NCBI GenBank assembly: GCA_963556255.1 | Contig: OY744610.1 | Span: 60,641,113-60,705,112, forward strand | DNA length: 64,000 nucleotides | Origin: Allolobophora icterica | Taxonomy: Eukaryota; Annelida; Clitellata; Crassiclitellata; Lumbricidae | Reading direction: 5' to 3' | Part shown: positions 33,641-45,544 of the stretch, piece after piece | Position numbering within the stretch: the stretch's first letter is position 1 | How the letters are laid out: each line of letters opens with the position of its first letter | The notes under the pieces: model-generated | What the model was told of the DNA's origin: nothing | The model's database searches: none | What the model saw: the letters and a program-made list of their open reading frames with translations, nothing else | Made by a program: the position numbers and the translations under genes

Positions 33641-34348
33641 TCAATCAATCATCAATCGATCAATCAGTCAGTCAATCAAAATTTATATAGCTCAGAGGCG
33701 AAATAAAAATGAAAACCTCAGAGAAATCCAAACTGAATTTGCATATTGAGAAAAACCAGAGTTGTATGGTCTCGAGACTGAGTCTCGGTCTCGAGACGTC
33801 TCGAGATAGGTTTTTTAATGTCTCAGTCTCGTCTCGGTCTTGGGAACCTATTGTCTCGTCTCCGTCTCGGTCTCGAAGCAATTTCTCGAATTTTTAGAAA
33901 CTGTCTTGAAGCGAAAGTCTTGTTCTGTCTCGAACAAGCGGTCTCTGTAAGTCTCGCGACAAATGTTTTTATTTCTTGCGCTATAAAAATGTCCTGGGTC
34001 GGTATGAACAGATAACTCGGAAGTCGGATGTGCCTATCAAACCGGAAGTTCTGAAAACGGTCTTTCTAGAAACTCTGGTGAACGTGTGACACCACGTGAA
34101 ATCGGCTTTTGGAAAGAGCATTTGTAATTCATTTCGAGTTTCTAAAAGTGCAAGAAAATGTCTCATACAGAACCTGAAATAGTCAAGTCTTAGTCAAGAC
34201 TTACTTACTTCACTTTCTGTTACTATTACTTCTTCACTGCAATTGCTAGACTCTATGTAGACACCTTTAAATCGCTTTATATGATGCCATATATTTATTA
34301 CATTGATTGTTGATTGTAATGTTTGAACAGGGATTTCAAGACTGCAGA
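33641..34348. repeat. CTCGAGAC-rich repeat and dispersed modules
   Basis: An L2-like 3' tail scrap (TATATAGCTCAGAGGCG) lies near 33686. At 33765-33960 GTCTCGAGAC and GTCTCGGTCTC units recur. From about 34195 the sequence matches 57960-58102 (TTACTTCACTTTCTGTTAC and TAGACACCTTTAAATCG), the start of a duplicated segment. No gene. Confidence 0.5.
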
Positions 34349-34985
34349 AAATAAGACAGGGATGGCGAACCTATGGCACGCGTGCCCAAAATGGCACGCG
34401 TTGAAATTTTTAGGGCACGCGGAATTCAGAGCGTCCGCAAAATTTAAACTTAAAAATACAAAATCCCTGTAGGCCCTACGAATCCACAGTTTCTTTGTTG
34501 AAGGATTTAATTTTAAGTAACTTCATTCAAAACGATCTTTGATATAACGTCTTTAATTCATTTTTTACGCTTTGTTAACTAATTCCTGAATGAGAAAAAT
34601 AATTGTATACTATGCAAATTTCCGACGGGCACGCGACGGTATTTTTAAAAATGATTTAGCAGCATTTTGGGACGCACCTTAAAAAAGGTTCGCCAACCCT
34701 GACATAAGACAATCATTAGGCATCAAAACAACTCTGATAGACAAAGTCGTTCAACGAAGACTCCGATGGTTTGGACATGTAGACAGAATGCCAGTTGACC
34801 GAATCCTACACAGTGCACTACATGCAACATTCGAAGGGAAAAGACACACAGGCAGACCAAGACTACGCTGGATAGATAATAATTATGACTGATGACATAA
34901 CATCACTTGGACTAACATTAAGGGGGAATAGACTTGACAAATGACCGAGGACAATGGAGATCATTTGTTCGTACCATCGCCGCCA
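34333..34985 (+). pseudogene. RTE-type LINE C-terminal fragment, split by a hAT
   Basis: Up to 34356, and again from 34702, this matches the RTE fragment at 58103-58440. It encodes LIDKVVQRRLRWFGHVDRMP, then GKRHTGRPRLRWIDN and the C-terminal KW motif. A (GAT)n tail starts at 35001. Stops and a frameshift near 34885 show decay. In the undisturbed paralogue the split point reads RLQEIRNDDIRE. Confidence 0.75.
34357..34701. mobile_element. hAT-like MITE (345 bp)
   Basis: Inverted ends CAGGGATGGCGAACCT and, inward from the right, CAGGGTTGGCGAACCT. GGCACGCG is repeated near both ends. It is flanked by AAATAAGA (34349-34356) and ACATAAGA (34702-34709), 7 of 8 matching. No coding capacity. Confidence 0.85.
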
Positions 34986-34999
34986 AATGGCTGGCTAAC

Positions 35000-35128
<129 letters not shown>

Positions 35129-35275
35129 ATTTATTATATTTAGGTAAGCTCTCGATTAACTCCGCCAATGCTTGTACTCTTGCAGTGCCAGTCCCAAGCC
35201 TGGATGAAGGAGGAGGGCGACGCTAATGATCTTTGTCATCACACAGCGTCGTTAAACGGAAACTACTACTAATAT

Positions 35276-35511
35276 CTCTCGATTATCGTCTTTGATTATC
35301 GTCTCTCGATTATCATCTTTGATTATCGTCTCTCGATTATCATCTTTGATTATCGTCTCTCGATTATCATCTTTGATTATCGTCTCTCGATTATCATCTT
35401 TGATTATCGTCTCTCGATTATCATCTTTGATTATCGTCTCTCGATTATCATCTTTGATTATCGTCTCTCGATTATCATCTTTGATTATCGTCTCTCGATT
35501 ATTATCTTTGA
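35276..35511. repeat. 27-bp minisatellite, about nine copies
   Basis: A TCTCGATTATC(A/G)TCTTTGATTATCG-type unit is repeated head to tail. The paralogue at about 61945-61985 has roughly one and a half units, so the array expanded here. Frames through it are periodic artefacts. Confidence 0.93.
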
Positions 35512-36944
35512 TATGACGCAGTGTCCATAAAAAGCAACAAACCAAAACCAAGCTCTCGATTATTGTGCCACACGAACGGTTCAAATACGGTTCTGTGCAG
35601 AATTATTTCTGTCGACGTCAAATTCCTTTGTTGCCACCAGATGTCGTTATGAACTCTGAATACATCCATCCAGTTTCGTTTAATCGTTAATGCAATCTAC
35701 AGATTTCTACAAATAAGGTGACATTGACGTCAACGACCCTGGCAGCCATAAGATGTCGTTAAACTTTGAATAATAATAATATTCCCGGGCCTGCTTAGAC
35801 ACCTTTCTTTGAGATTGGTAACTTTGCTCCGCCACTCCTACGAAAATGTCAATTTCTCTTTCAACACCTTTAATTCACGTACAAACCATGTTATATACAT
35901 CTGAGTTTCAGTTCATTGCTAACTTTCGCCGATGTTACGACAAATAATTCACGGACAAATTAATGGTACACGACAACTGGTTCATCCATCTTCTAATTTC
36001 AGTAATATATTCAACGATAATTGATTGATTGATTGATTGATTGATAATCTAGCTTCTAGTTTCAGTTACATCCTCGGCCATCTAGCTTCTAGTTTGAGAT
36101 ATATTTTTATCGGTCATCCACCTTATTGTTTGAGCTATATTTTCATCGTTTGTCCAGCTTCTAGCTATGTTTGAAATTTACTATCAACTGTTTGATCCAT
36201 TAAAACATTGTCATAGTAAAATTCACACTAGAAGCTGGATGAGCGATGAAAACATAGCTCAAACTAAAAGCTGGAAGATCGTGAACCATTTGTCTGTGAA
36301 CCATTTGTCGTCAACCATTTGTCGTCAACCATTTGTCGTGGAACCCTTTCGCAACCTCAAATACACAACATCTAATATAAAAGCATGATAATTGATAGTG
36401 CAGATCTTGTGAAGTCAAAGAAATTATAGATCAGTTGTTATTATACTGTAACAAAGAAAAATATTTCCATTATGTTAAGAGATAAGTGTAAATTATTCAA
36501 TTGGAATTTAACATTAAGGACTTGCTTATGAATTTCAGTGACTTTTTAAAGTACTGTTTTGACACTTTTAAATGGTGGTCGTTGGGCTTTAAAAATTCTT
36601 TGTTTTCATTTTACTGTAAAAATTTTCGAATTGTCGTCGACGACTTTTGATGTCGTAGGACGACGCTAACGTTTGAAATAAATAAATGAAAGATCGATAA
36701 TTGGATTGAGTTTTCATCGTCTTCTGTTCGTCAGATGTCGTTATAAACTCTGGATCCATCCATCCTGTTTCGTTTAATCGTTAATGCAATTCACGGATTT
36801 CTACAAATAAGGTGAACTAGACGTCAACGGCCCTGGCTGCCATCAGATGTCGCTAAGCTTACGTCTTCTTTGGGTACTAATTCTGCCCTTAACTGTAAAA
36901 GTGTTCTTCGCATTACCGTCTCTACATCGTTCGTATATTAATTA
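35512..36944. repeat. Repeat mosaic rich in LINE-type 3' ends
   Basis: At least four GTTGACGTC/GTCGACGAC...ATGTCGTTA-type 3' ends lie at about 35610-35655, 35720-35770, 36640-36680 and 36815-36855. The second ends in AATAATAATAAT. An inverted pair (TGAGCTAT...TTCATCG...CAGCTTCTAG) lies at about 36128-36166 and 36227-36265. AACCATTTGTCGTC repeats four times at 36290-36340. No gene. Confidence 0.55.
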
Positions 36945-37060
36945 ATTCATTCATTCCGAGAATTTGATATAGCGTCTCTTCAAGATACCTACTCAGAGGC
37001 GCACCCAGACCAGCCACAGTTAAAAGAAGTGAGATTTGAGGGACTTACAAAAAGCAGGCG
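36945..37060 (-). mobile_element. L2-like LINE 3' end fragment
   Basis: ATTCATTCATT tail plus the TATAGCG...TACTCAGAGGCGC block of L2-like 3' ends. It abuts the ankyrin exon fragment at 37065. Confidence 0.7.
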
Positions 37061-37064
37061 AATT

Positions 37065-37140
37065 TTTTTCGATGTTCGCACCCGACGTCAGAAGGACTTC
37101 CGCTAGGGCGTCGAAGCCATTCCAGGAGGCTTAGTGAAGT
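37065..37140 (-). pseudogene. Ankyrin exon fragment (copy C)
   Basis: The 5' part of the 9707-10138 exon, including its splice acceptor and about 50 bp of intron (to about 37175). The L2-like tail cuts it after about 25 codons. It retains the ASWNGF-type sequence with changes, and a stop codon (TAA) has appeared within the first codons. Confidence 0.7.
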
Positions 37141-37175
37141 CCAGACCAGCCGACCTAGAAGAAAACGAGGTCTGC

Positions 37176-38460
37176 TGTATGGTAGGCCAACGATTAGAAG
37201 AGGTCACAAAATGGTAGAGGTCACTTTACGTTGTGATTAGTCGATTAAAAGAAGTAATCCGGAAAGTTGTCATCATCATAATCGTCATCACCTTCATTGT
37301 GATCATTATTATCATCATCATTGTTTTAGTAGTAGTAGTAATTATAATCATCATCTTCACCATCATAATCGGTAAGTTACGAAGACGTCAGAGAGAGTTT
37401 TAATGCATATGCTCAGTTTGAGAGAAACAGGGTCGTCTATCCCCCTAAGTCATTGGAGCAACTATCCCTCTTCTTCCCCTTCCCTTCCTTCCCCTCCCCT
37501 AAAATGGTGGCGCACACACTGACAGAGATCTCTCCCCTATTTCTTGGATGGAGCATTTGCTCCAAGGTTTATATGGTGCAGACTGTAGACGCTCCTGGGG
37601 AGAAAGGAGAAACGTCCGATAATACGCCAAATATTAGATTACACGTTCACACCTTTATATTGCTCTTCGCAGTCAATATATATACTCTATTTCCGTTTGA
37701 TGTATAGTGAATACTGCATTAGCTTTGATCATAAGGTGTTACTTTCGTTTAATCGAGATTTGTTAGTTAATTTGTTAATCCAGCAGACTCCCTATATAAG
37801 CATACATGATTTATGTCCAATACAAATTTTGAGGTTCACAACGGCGCACTTGGAAAGTCGGCAAATAGTTAATCTTTTAGAATCAGAAATCGGTGATAGA
37901 TAGATAGCCTTTGGTCCATATCATGTGTTGGGAAATAGCCGAGGTGGTTTCCCGTTGACTTCCTCGCGGTTTGAGTAGTGGCCTTTCTACGCCGCTCACG
38001 TTAGCCAGCTGTTTCAGGGTTCCTGCTGAGCCTTTCCACATCGCGCAGCGCCCAAGGTGGTACTTCATAAACCTTTACCACTAATGGCATAGCCTCAGCA
38101 GGCAATCCCCTACTCGGCTGTTACGCCCGATAGATAGCCTACGGACTATAATTATACTCTCAACAGAAAATCGCTTTATTCCGATGATAGTTATATTTCC
38201 AACAACCGAAAATACGTTTCCTATAATTTTGCAAATTTACCAACGCCATCTTGCCACCACATGCGGGCTCACGAACAATTTAACGACTGAACGAAATAAC
38301 GGTATTTATAGCGCCGTTTGAAGCGATTAAAAGGTGTCTAAGAGATGGCGTATTTTAAATAGCAGCATCCAGTTCGTAACGACATCTTTCGGCTGCTAGT
38401 GCCTTTGACTTCTACTCTCATCTAATATTTCAGTTATAATAAATTACGAAATACTGATTG
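37176..38460. repeat. Repeat mosaic, ankyrin-intron homology and unassigned segment
   Basis: Positions 37370-37760 parallel the ankyrin intron at 10165-10330 (GGTAAGTTACGAAGA, CACCTTTATATTG). A CAT/GTC-rich stretch lies at 37270-37365. A GC-richer unit at 37905-38125 ending GGCGTAACAGCC on the minus strand looks like a LINE 5' leader but I cannot assign it. 38290-38460 is a CGATTAAAAGGTGTCTAAG module. Confidence 0.5.
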
Positions 38461-39945
38461 AACTATTGGCTCCTTTTGGTGTACTGCAGGGCTCTGTTCT
38501 GGCCCACTCCTTTACCTGCTTGATACCTATGACATTGGCGATCTCTTACCATATCACGGTGTGCTTCACCAGCTGCATATTACATAATTATATTCGTTTA
38601 TTGATCAACAGGCTTTCACATCGCCATCGGGATCAACACAAATCTCCATAACCGCCAAGCGGGCGCCGCGTACATAAGGCGGGCTATAGTCGTGGCTTCA
38701 GCCACAACCTGAAGCGCTCCAGTTGACAGTCCACAAGATTTCAGGACTCTAAGAGCATGTAGGGAGCCAGTGCATAATCCAAAAACCTCAGCAAGATGGG
38801 AGGAAGCACGCACATCAACACGGATTGTGACTCCTAGGATTTTAATCGAAGACACTGACGTCGTATCCACCCTCCTTCTAACGATCAGCATCTCGCACAA
38901 GTTTCCAGCATTAAGCCGCAAGTTATTTTTAGTTTCCCGTTCCGTCATGTTCGTTAGCTCGTCTCAAACAGTTGCTCTCATTTCGTCCTCACTGTCAGAT
39001 AAGTATCATCAGCATATTTTCCTATCTTAATCTCCATGCAGTCTTACTTGCACTAATTGCACTGCCCACCTTTGCTTCACGGGTTATAGGGTCTCGCCAA
39101 ATGGATGTCCTCCAACTGGCTGCGCCCTCAATGCCCTTATGCTTGGACATCCAGAGCTCACCATTGCGCCCCATATAGACTGGTCAAGGTCCTTGCTCGG
39201 GCCCTGAGCTTTAAAGATGCCCTCTGTCCTGTGCATGCGTTCGAGCTGAGCCGCTTCAACTACTACTCTTCGGTATTGCCAGAATTGATCGGATATTCCA
39301 ATACATGCGGGAAGTACTGCATTGGCTTCCATTCCCGCAGCGCATCTCTTTCAGGGTCGCGTCTCTGTTGTAGAGGTATCTCTCGTGCTCGGAGACCTCT
39401 TATCTACATCAACTCTGCTGCCCTATGCCCTCCTGCATTGGCCGCTGCATTTTACGCTCCTCTGCCCATGGAGACTTGTTGGTTCCATTTGCCCGATCCA
39501 CTGCCACTACCACTTAGAAATGCTCATCAGTACATGTATATGCAATATTGTAATTGCTAGCGCTCATAAACATAGAACCACTCGAAACTCAACAGTAAAT
39601 ACAATATTACTGTAATTGTTAGTACTGATTTATATTGCCCAGTTTAAAAAGCTCATCAATAAATGTAATATTGTAATTGTAAGCACTCATTTATATAGCT
39701 CCACTTTAAAAAGCTCGTCAGCAAATGTAATCTGAAAAATTACTGTCTGCCAAAACTGATGGAAAACCTAGGGCCGACAATATGGAACGAGTTCCCTCAG
39801 GCAATGAGCCACTCTCCCAACACCACCTCTTCTCAGTTTCACTCGCTGCATAAGACTACTTTTTCCGATTGACATGGCCGTGAGCGCCTCTGAGTTAGGA
39901 TCTTGAAGACGGGGCGCTATAGAAAATTCGATCGACTGAATGTTT
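38461..39945 (+). pseudogene. Decayed L2/CR1-like LINE with an inserted LINE
   Basis: Starts in the RT palm (APFGVLQGSVL, then a shifted LHQLH before the YADD position). It resumes after the insertion with WMSSNWLRP (39098), FxxVHAFELSRFNYYSS and a VLHWLPFPQRISFR-type stretch read across frames near 39316. It ends with the L2 3' terminus (GAGCGCCTCTGAGTTAGGATC, GGGGCGCTATAGAAA) and a GACTGAATG end near 39945. Several frameshifts and stops mark it as old. Confidence 0.75.
38584..38955 (-). mobile_element. LINE C-terminal fragment nested in the decayed LINE
   Basis: A minus-strand open segment reads TKNNLRLNAGNLCEMLIVRR, SIKILGVTI and ARLMYAAPAW, the RT thumb/tail of another CR1-like LINE. Its 3' end (CAATAAACGAATATAAT) resembles 9480-9640. 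Boundaries are approximate. Confidence 0.7.
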
Positions 39946-40030
39946 AAAATGTACGGATTATTATATAGCGTAGAGACAGTGAGTTTACGGTGATGCAGAA
40001 ACAGTCCTACAAGGGTAGCAATAAATTATA

Positions 40031-40159
40031 CTTAACTGTGTTCGGCTTATCATAGCCGAATGCAGTTCGTGCAACAAGTTTCTTCAACATTTACCCAAAA
40101 TGTTGAAGAAACTTGTTGCGCGAACTGCCTGCGGCTATGATAAGCCGAACACAGTTAAG
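40031..40159. repeat. Foldback: 62-bp inverted repeat with 5-bp loop
   Basis: Arms 40031-40092 and 40098-40159 are complementary apart from about four positions, with loop ACCCA. Each arm contains GAACACAGTTAAG/CTTAACTGTGTTC and CAACAAGTTTCTTCAACATTT. Single-arm relatives occur near 15770-15800 and 49550-49600. Confidence 0.92.
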
Positions 40160-40511
40160 AATAATTCAGTTGTTTATATTTATCGTTTCGGGGACGTTGT
40201 CACTTTAACAGAGTAAATTGGTACGTTCTGCTTAGACACCTTTAAATTTGAGTTTTCTCATGCTATAAATACCTAATTTCGCTCAATCGACGGATGAGAT
40301 ATACAACAAACCGAAAACATCGACCTTGCAACTCGCGATGCGGTAACACACTAATCATGACTAATGCTATGATGATAAGGATCGTTTTGTGGGACAGGGT
40401 AACCGAATGGTTCGACCCTCCTCGCTAAGAAAGCCGTGTGGGACCTTCACGCACAATTACTCAGCGCCATCGATTGATGCTTGGTCATTATATTGTGCTT
40501 TTGACATAATA

Positions 40512-40551
<40 letters not shown>

Positions 40552-40805
40552 TGTATCATGCTAAGTTTCTACACCTTTAAATCTCTTGCTTTAAAAAGTA
40601 ACATTGGTATGCTTGCTTAGACACCTTTAAATTTTGTCTTTCTAACGCTATAAACTCCTTATTTCGTCCAGTTGCCCTTGTGTCAAGTGTAATAGATTCT
40701 ACGTCATCGGCCGAACAACATCCGCTAAGATGCACAGGATTGCATTGTGGGACAGGGTAACCGATTGATGCTTGCTTAGATAGTTAATAAATGCGTAATA
40801 ATGAT
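40160..40805. repeat. SINE-like and LINE-tail modules
   Basis: TAGACACCTTTAAAT modules lie at 40235, 40568 and 40619. GTGGGACAGGGTAACCGA segments at about 40390 and 40748 precede GCATAATAAT-type tails. A (TAA)n stretch lies at 40507-40550. No gene. Confidence 0.6.
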
Positions 40806-40808
40806 AAC

Positions 40809-40898
<90 letters not shown>

Positions 40899-40911
40899 AA
40901 TAATAATAATA
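40806..40911. repeat. (GAT)n(TAA)n microsatellite at a SINE tail
   Basis: Follows AATAAATGCGTAATAATGA, the end of the tRNA-derived SINE. An L2-like tail scrap starts at about 40914. Confidence 0.92.
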
Positions 40912-41026
40912 ACTAGATTTATATTGCGCCTTTTCTCTATTCAGAGGTGAAATAAAAATGAAGACTGGGCTCTATTTAAATGAAACCTGAGCCATAATAA
41001 AAAATAAAAAATTAATAATAATAATG

Positions 41027-41099
<73 letters not shown>

Positions 41100-41454
41100 T
41101 TTCTTTTGTATTTATTTTAGCTCTATTAAATTTTCCAATGACAATCAACACGATGGTTGACGGTATCGAGATACCGACAAAATAACAATATACCTTCAGA
41201 ATAATTTAACTTTGTCTTTAGGTGAATTGCAATTAAAAGTCAGGACGTCGAACCAGCTAGTGAATACGCGAAACTCAGAACTATATAACGTCATTTATAC
41301 ACGAATTAAAGGTGTTTAGAGAGAATCTGATATTTTCGTAGTATTTCATATTTTAACGACTTCCTATGGCCGTGAGGGATATTGACGTCGACCTCCTCCT
41401 AGGCCTGACACTAACCGGAAATGGCAGTGGCGGAATTAAACAGTGACGATTATA
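40912..41454. repeat. L2-tail scrap, (TAA)n and dispersed module
   Basis: TATATTGCGCC...ATTCAGAGGTG near 40920 is an L2-like 3' end. (TAA)n occupies about 41013-41095. From 41290 the ATTAAAGGTGTTTAG...GTAGTATTTCATATTTTAACGAC module follows. No gene. Confidence 0.6.
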
Positions 41455-41680
41455 TAATTAAATCTTCAAGTCGTTGGATTAGATTAGAAGAGGCGTATAG
41501 ATTACTAAAAGACAAGGGGGTATCTAAGGTCACACACACAAGCATTGATGCAAGCAAATAGACGAAGAGACAGTGAAGTAAATGAACAGGGCGACGGGCA
41601 TGGACACAAACAGAGACACACAAAGAGACCGAGATATAAAGACAGACAGATAGACAGTCAAAAAGACGCAATGCACAAAC

Positions 41681-41752
<72 letters not shown>

Positions 41753-41945
41753 GATAGAGACAGAGACAGAGACAGAGACAGAGACAGAGGCAGAGACAGA
41801 GACAGAGACAGAGACAGAGACAGTTTTACAGGCCTCTGTTAATGAAACCAAACTAGTTAGAATTTATCCTTCAATAATCCAAGTGCCAAATAATATGATT
41901 TCCACGGCGAAACACTAACAAATAAATTACTAAGTAAATGAATGA
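41455..41945. repeat. GACA/GAGA-rich complex repeat, copy 2
   Basis: Flanks match the other copies (GGATTAGATTAGAAGAGGCG before, ACAGGCCTCTGTTAATG and AATATGATTTCCAC after). The core is (GA)n, (GACA)n and (GACAGA)n at about 41680-41822. Confidence 0.8.
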
Positions 41946-43149
41946 ACAAATGAATAGTTAATTAAACTACGTATATCCAGAAAGACTTCTCTTAGAATGT
42001 GTGTCATTACTTGCTCCTCCATCAAACGCTGTTGGCAACATTCACGCAAAATAGCTTCCACGTTCTCTCTATGACTCTAAGTTTCTACCCTTTCAAATCT
42101 CCTTCGCAAAATCAGTTTCTAACAGCACCACACACTAATGCTTTTAAAACGCCAGATACAAATATCTGATTGCAATGAACAGTCGCTATGGGAAGCTGTA
42201 TGCCATTCAGGACCGAAATCAACGTATATACAGACCCTCGACCGAAGTGTCCGAGTAGTGTCCAGTGTTGAAAGACATCCTATAGATGTCAGAGCAATTG
42301 ACGTCTCCCTACTCCTTTACCAAGGGTTGGGACTGGCACTACCAGTACTTAGGGGCTTCAGCAAGTAGTATTTCAAAGATAACCTAGTTCGGCAATATCC
42401 GATTTCAGTGAAACCCCTTGTTTCGTCGAAGTCCCGTTTTGAAAAATATTCAGTTGAATGAAACAGTGTTTCGATTGCGTTTCAGTTGTTAAATTTATAG
42501 TTTCAGCGACGTTTCACTTTTTTGTCCTGTTTCTGTACGGTTTCACTTTCTTTCTGTCCTGTCTAAATTGTTTCTTTCTGGAGTTATAAACTCCTTATTT
42601 CGCACAGTCGACAGATGCAACCCAAATATAGAATCGACGACATAGGAATTTTATTTCAATGGATGCTATATTAAAACTTTTGTGCTTACTTTGACACCTT
42701 TAAATTGTGTCTTTCTTACGCTATAAACTACTTTTTCGCTTAATCGATGGATCTGATCCAAATACATAATCGACGATATCGGTTTCCCAACTCATGATGA
42801 TCTTAAACAATAATGCTGCGATGCACAGGATTGTATTATGGGACAGAGTAACCGATTGGATCGATCCTCCTCCCCTGAAACGGTTACTATGCAATGACCT
42901 TGAGCATGGCCTTTGCTCAGAATCACTCAGCGCCATCGATTGATGCTTGGTCATTATATAGTTCGCTTTACAAATGCATAATAAAAATGACAATTCGATT
43001 ATGCTCAGTTTATACTTCTTTAAATCTTTACTTCAATAAATAATATAGTAAAATTGGTAAGCTTGCTTCGACACCTTCGAATTGGGTCGTTCTGACGTTA
43101 ATAACCTATTATTTTTGCGCAGTTGGCATCTGTTCCACCAATCTACGTC
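41946..43149. repeat. Dispersed modules and SINE copy
   Basis: TTAGAATGTGTGTCATTACTTG (42000) parallels 63412. GCTGTATGCCATTCAG...GGGTTGGGACTGGCAC (42190-42340) parallels 24325, 55550 and 63630. A GTGGGACAG/ATGGGACAGAGTAACCGATTGG SINE segment is at about 42835-42985. TGACACCTTTAAATTG lies at 42690. No gene. Confidence 0.6.
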
Positions 43150-44744
43150 ACCGGCCTTTCAATACATGATGCCGTTAAACTCTAATGCTACGATGTTGAG
43201 GATTGTATTGTGGGACAGGTTAGCGACTGGTCAGAATCCAGTGCTGTCCAACCTTTTGACACGTGGCCCACCGAAAAAATTATTCTTGAAGCCGAGGGCC
43301 GCACCAGTAGACTCAAAGGCAACAACTAAGCAGTAGCTATGGGCGAAAATTATGGAAAATTATTAACTGCATTAAAAAATTATTTTGGTAGAAATTATGC
43401 AATTATCATAATATAATGACTTCTATATCGCAGTTATCATAATGTACAAAGCATCGATAGATGTCGTTTAAAGTGAAACTATAGTCAAAGTCATAATCCA
43501 CCAGAGAAGCTATAGATCAGAAATACCAGAAGACAAGCTATCCAAAGTATAAGCAATTGTATACAATGTCCACTGCTTATATATTAACACCCATTAAACA
43601 CCTTCTAAGATAATGTTTAAAAAGACAATTATCATTAAACGCATATAGGATTCCATATTTATATAGCATCGGGTAAAACCGTTTTAAAGGTGTCTTGGAG
43701 ATTATTATTATAGCAATAACCTGAATAAACGCCTATCGCGTCCCATTTTTATATAGCGTCGGTTGAGACCGTTTTAAACGCGTCTAAGAAGGACTTCTCT
43801 TTAAACGCCGTTTAAAGTTGTCTACCGTTTTAAAGGTGTCTAAGAAAGTAAAAACGAGAAATGAAGCTGCGAATGGTAAGTAAGATGAAACAGATGAGTT
43901 TTAAGTTTAATTCTAAAAAACACCAGAGAACTGAAAAAAGACGCACAAACTGTATGTAACAATTTAGGAAACTACTTCTGTCCCTCTTACGACACAGTTG
44001 TTCGGTGATTTCTAAGTAGCCGTGCAGGAGCGCCCTTGTGGGTTACTTAAAGGGAGCTATACACTTCCTCTGATACATACATGCATACAGAAATGTACAT
44101 AACAACGCAAGATGTCGACTGCTTTATAACGGTAGGATTTAAAGTTGTCTAAGCAGAATTACTATTCTAGTAGTGTTCAGTGTTTAACGACATGTGTTGA
44201 CTGCTATCACCATTAAGTCGACTTTAACTGATATTGCATAAGAATTAAACGAAATATACCAGGCAACATCTTAGGGCCACATAGGCCGTTGACGTCGATA
44301 GAATATATTTTTAACAGTTCTCGCCGTTCGTATGGCGTAATACAACGAAAAAGAAATACAACCCAAAGATGGATGGATCGAGAGTTTAACGACATCTTAA
44401 GGCAACGTCGACAGAAATTATTTTCGAGTATAGTTCCCACCGTTTGATGCAAAATGCAATTCCAACTAGTAAAGAATCCTAATTTGAATATAGGACCTCT
44501 CTGCTGATTCTACATATATGTACAATGTGATAACTAAAAGAGTTGTGAAATTATGTGGAATAGTTCTCACTGCTTGGCAATTGCATCCCATGTTCAGAAG
44601 ACTTCTAACAACAGTCAAATGCAACACTCACAACATGCGTTAACCATCACTTCCGTTTAAGTCGACTTTAACTTATATTCTATAACAATTAAATAGTTTA
44701 ACGACCTTGGAAACAATTATTTTGAACAGTTTTCGCCGTTCGTG
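43150..44744 (+). repeat. Block B (first half), paralogue of 5500-7425
   Basis: Matches block A in order, including the CAGTGCTGTCCA hAT-like end (43239), the triple CCGTTTTAAA units (43675-43840) and the LINE 3' fragment at 43955-44110. A ~200-bp stretch present in block A is missing after ACGCACAAACTG. Confidence 0.75.
43955..44110 (+). mobile_element. LINE 3' end fragment (CATA-tail family)
   Basis: The same C-terminus, UTR and CATACATGCATA tail as at 1877-2220, here with the coding part shifted and broken. Confidence 0.6.
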
Positions 44745-44821
<77 letters not shown>

Positions 44822-44840
44822 TTCATCTTCATCATCATCA
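44745..44840. repeat. (TCA)n microsatellite
   Basis: The equivalent of the block A array, slightly shorter and ending in CTTCATCTTCA. Confidence 0.95.
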
Positions 44841-45544
44841 CTAGTTCCTGACGCCATATATCGTTTAATTTATCGCAATACAGGGCCCAGTTGGATTGAC
44901 TTTGACTGAAATAACATCGCTCAAAGAATAAATCAAAATCCAGAGCCACGTTGGTGATGGTGATGATGATGATGATGATGTTGATGATGACAGTTTATCC
45001 TCAGATTTTATAACTGTTTTTAGGTGAATTAAATTTAGACGCTGCCAGGTTCATCAGATATTTGAGCTAGATTGTCTGGACTATTAACTTTGTTTTTAGG
45101 TGAATTACAGTTACGAGTCGAAATCCACGGGACATTCTCGATAAAAGGAAACTCAGACATATATAACGTCGCTTATATATGAATTAAAGGTGTTGATAGA
45201 GAATTTAATATTTGCGTAGTATTTCATATTTTAAAACAAAAGCTTATTATGGCTGTCAGGGATGTCGACGTCGACCTCCTCCTTTAGCCATAAACTGGAA
45301 ATGGCAGTGGCGGAATTAAACAGTAACGTGTATTTAATGAAATCTCTATGGCTATTATAAAGGCAGTGACGCATCAGCTAGCGTTACTTCCCCGTTAGGG
45401 CGCCCACGAATAGAGTGCCTCTGGCGAATAGCGATTGAACTAAACACTTACGAGTTATTCGCAAACGTAGAAAGGCGATTATGGCTTTCAGATTTCGTAT
45501 GAAGCGCCATCGATTTATGGTTTATGTTCTATGGTAAGGGCGCT
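44841..45544. repeat. Block B middle, with empty site for the 7740 insertion
   Basis: Parallels 7547-8284. GGGACATTCTCGATAAAAGG at about 45130-45149 is the uninterrupted version of the site that holds the LINE tip in block A. A ~110-bp stretch at 44841-44950 is absent from block A. Confidence 0.7.

Noticed and set aside
35276..35511. CRISPR-like regular repeats
   Set aside because: The 27-bp units abut without unique spacers, no cas genes exist, and the context is eukaryotic. It is a minisatellite.
37883..38068. 61-codon minus-strand ORF
   Set aside because: It lies in a GC-richer segment that resembles a LINE leader, but I could not place it in a family or find a partner coding region.
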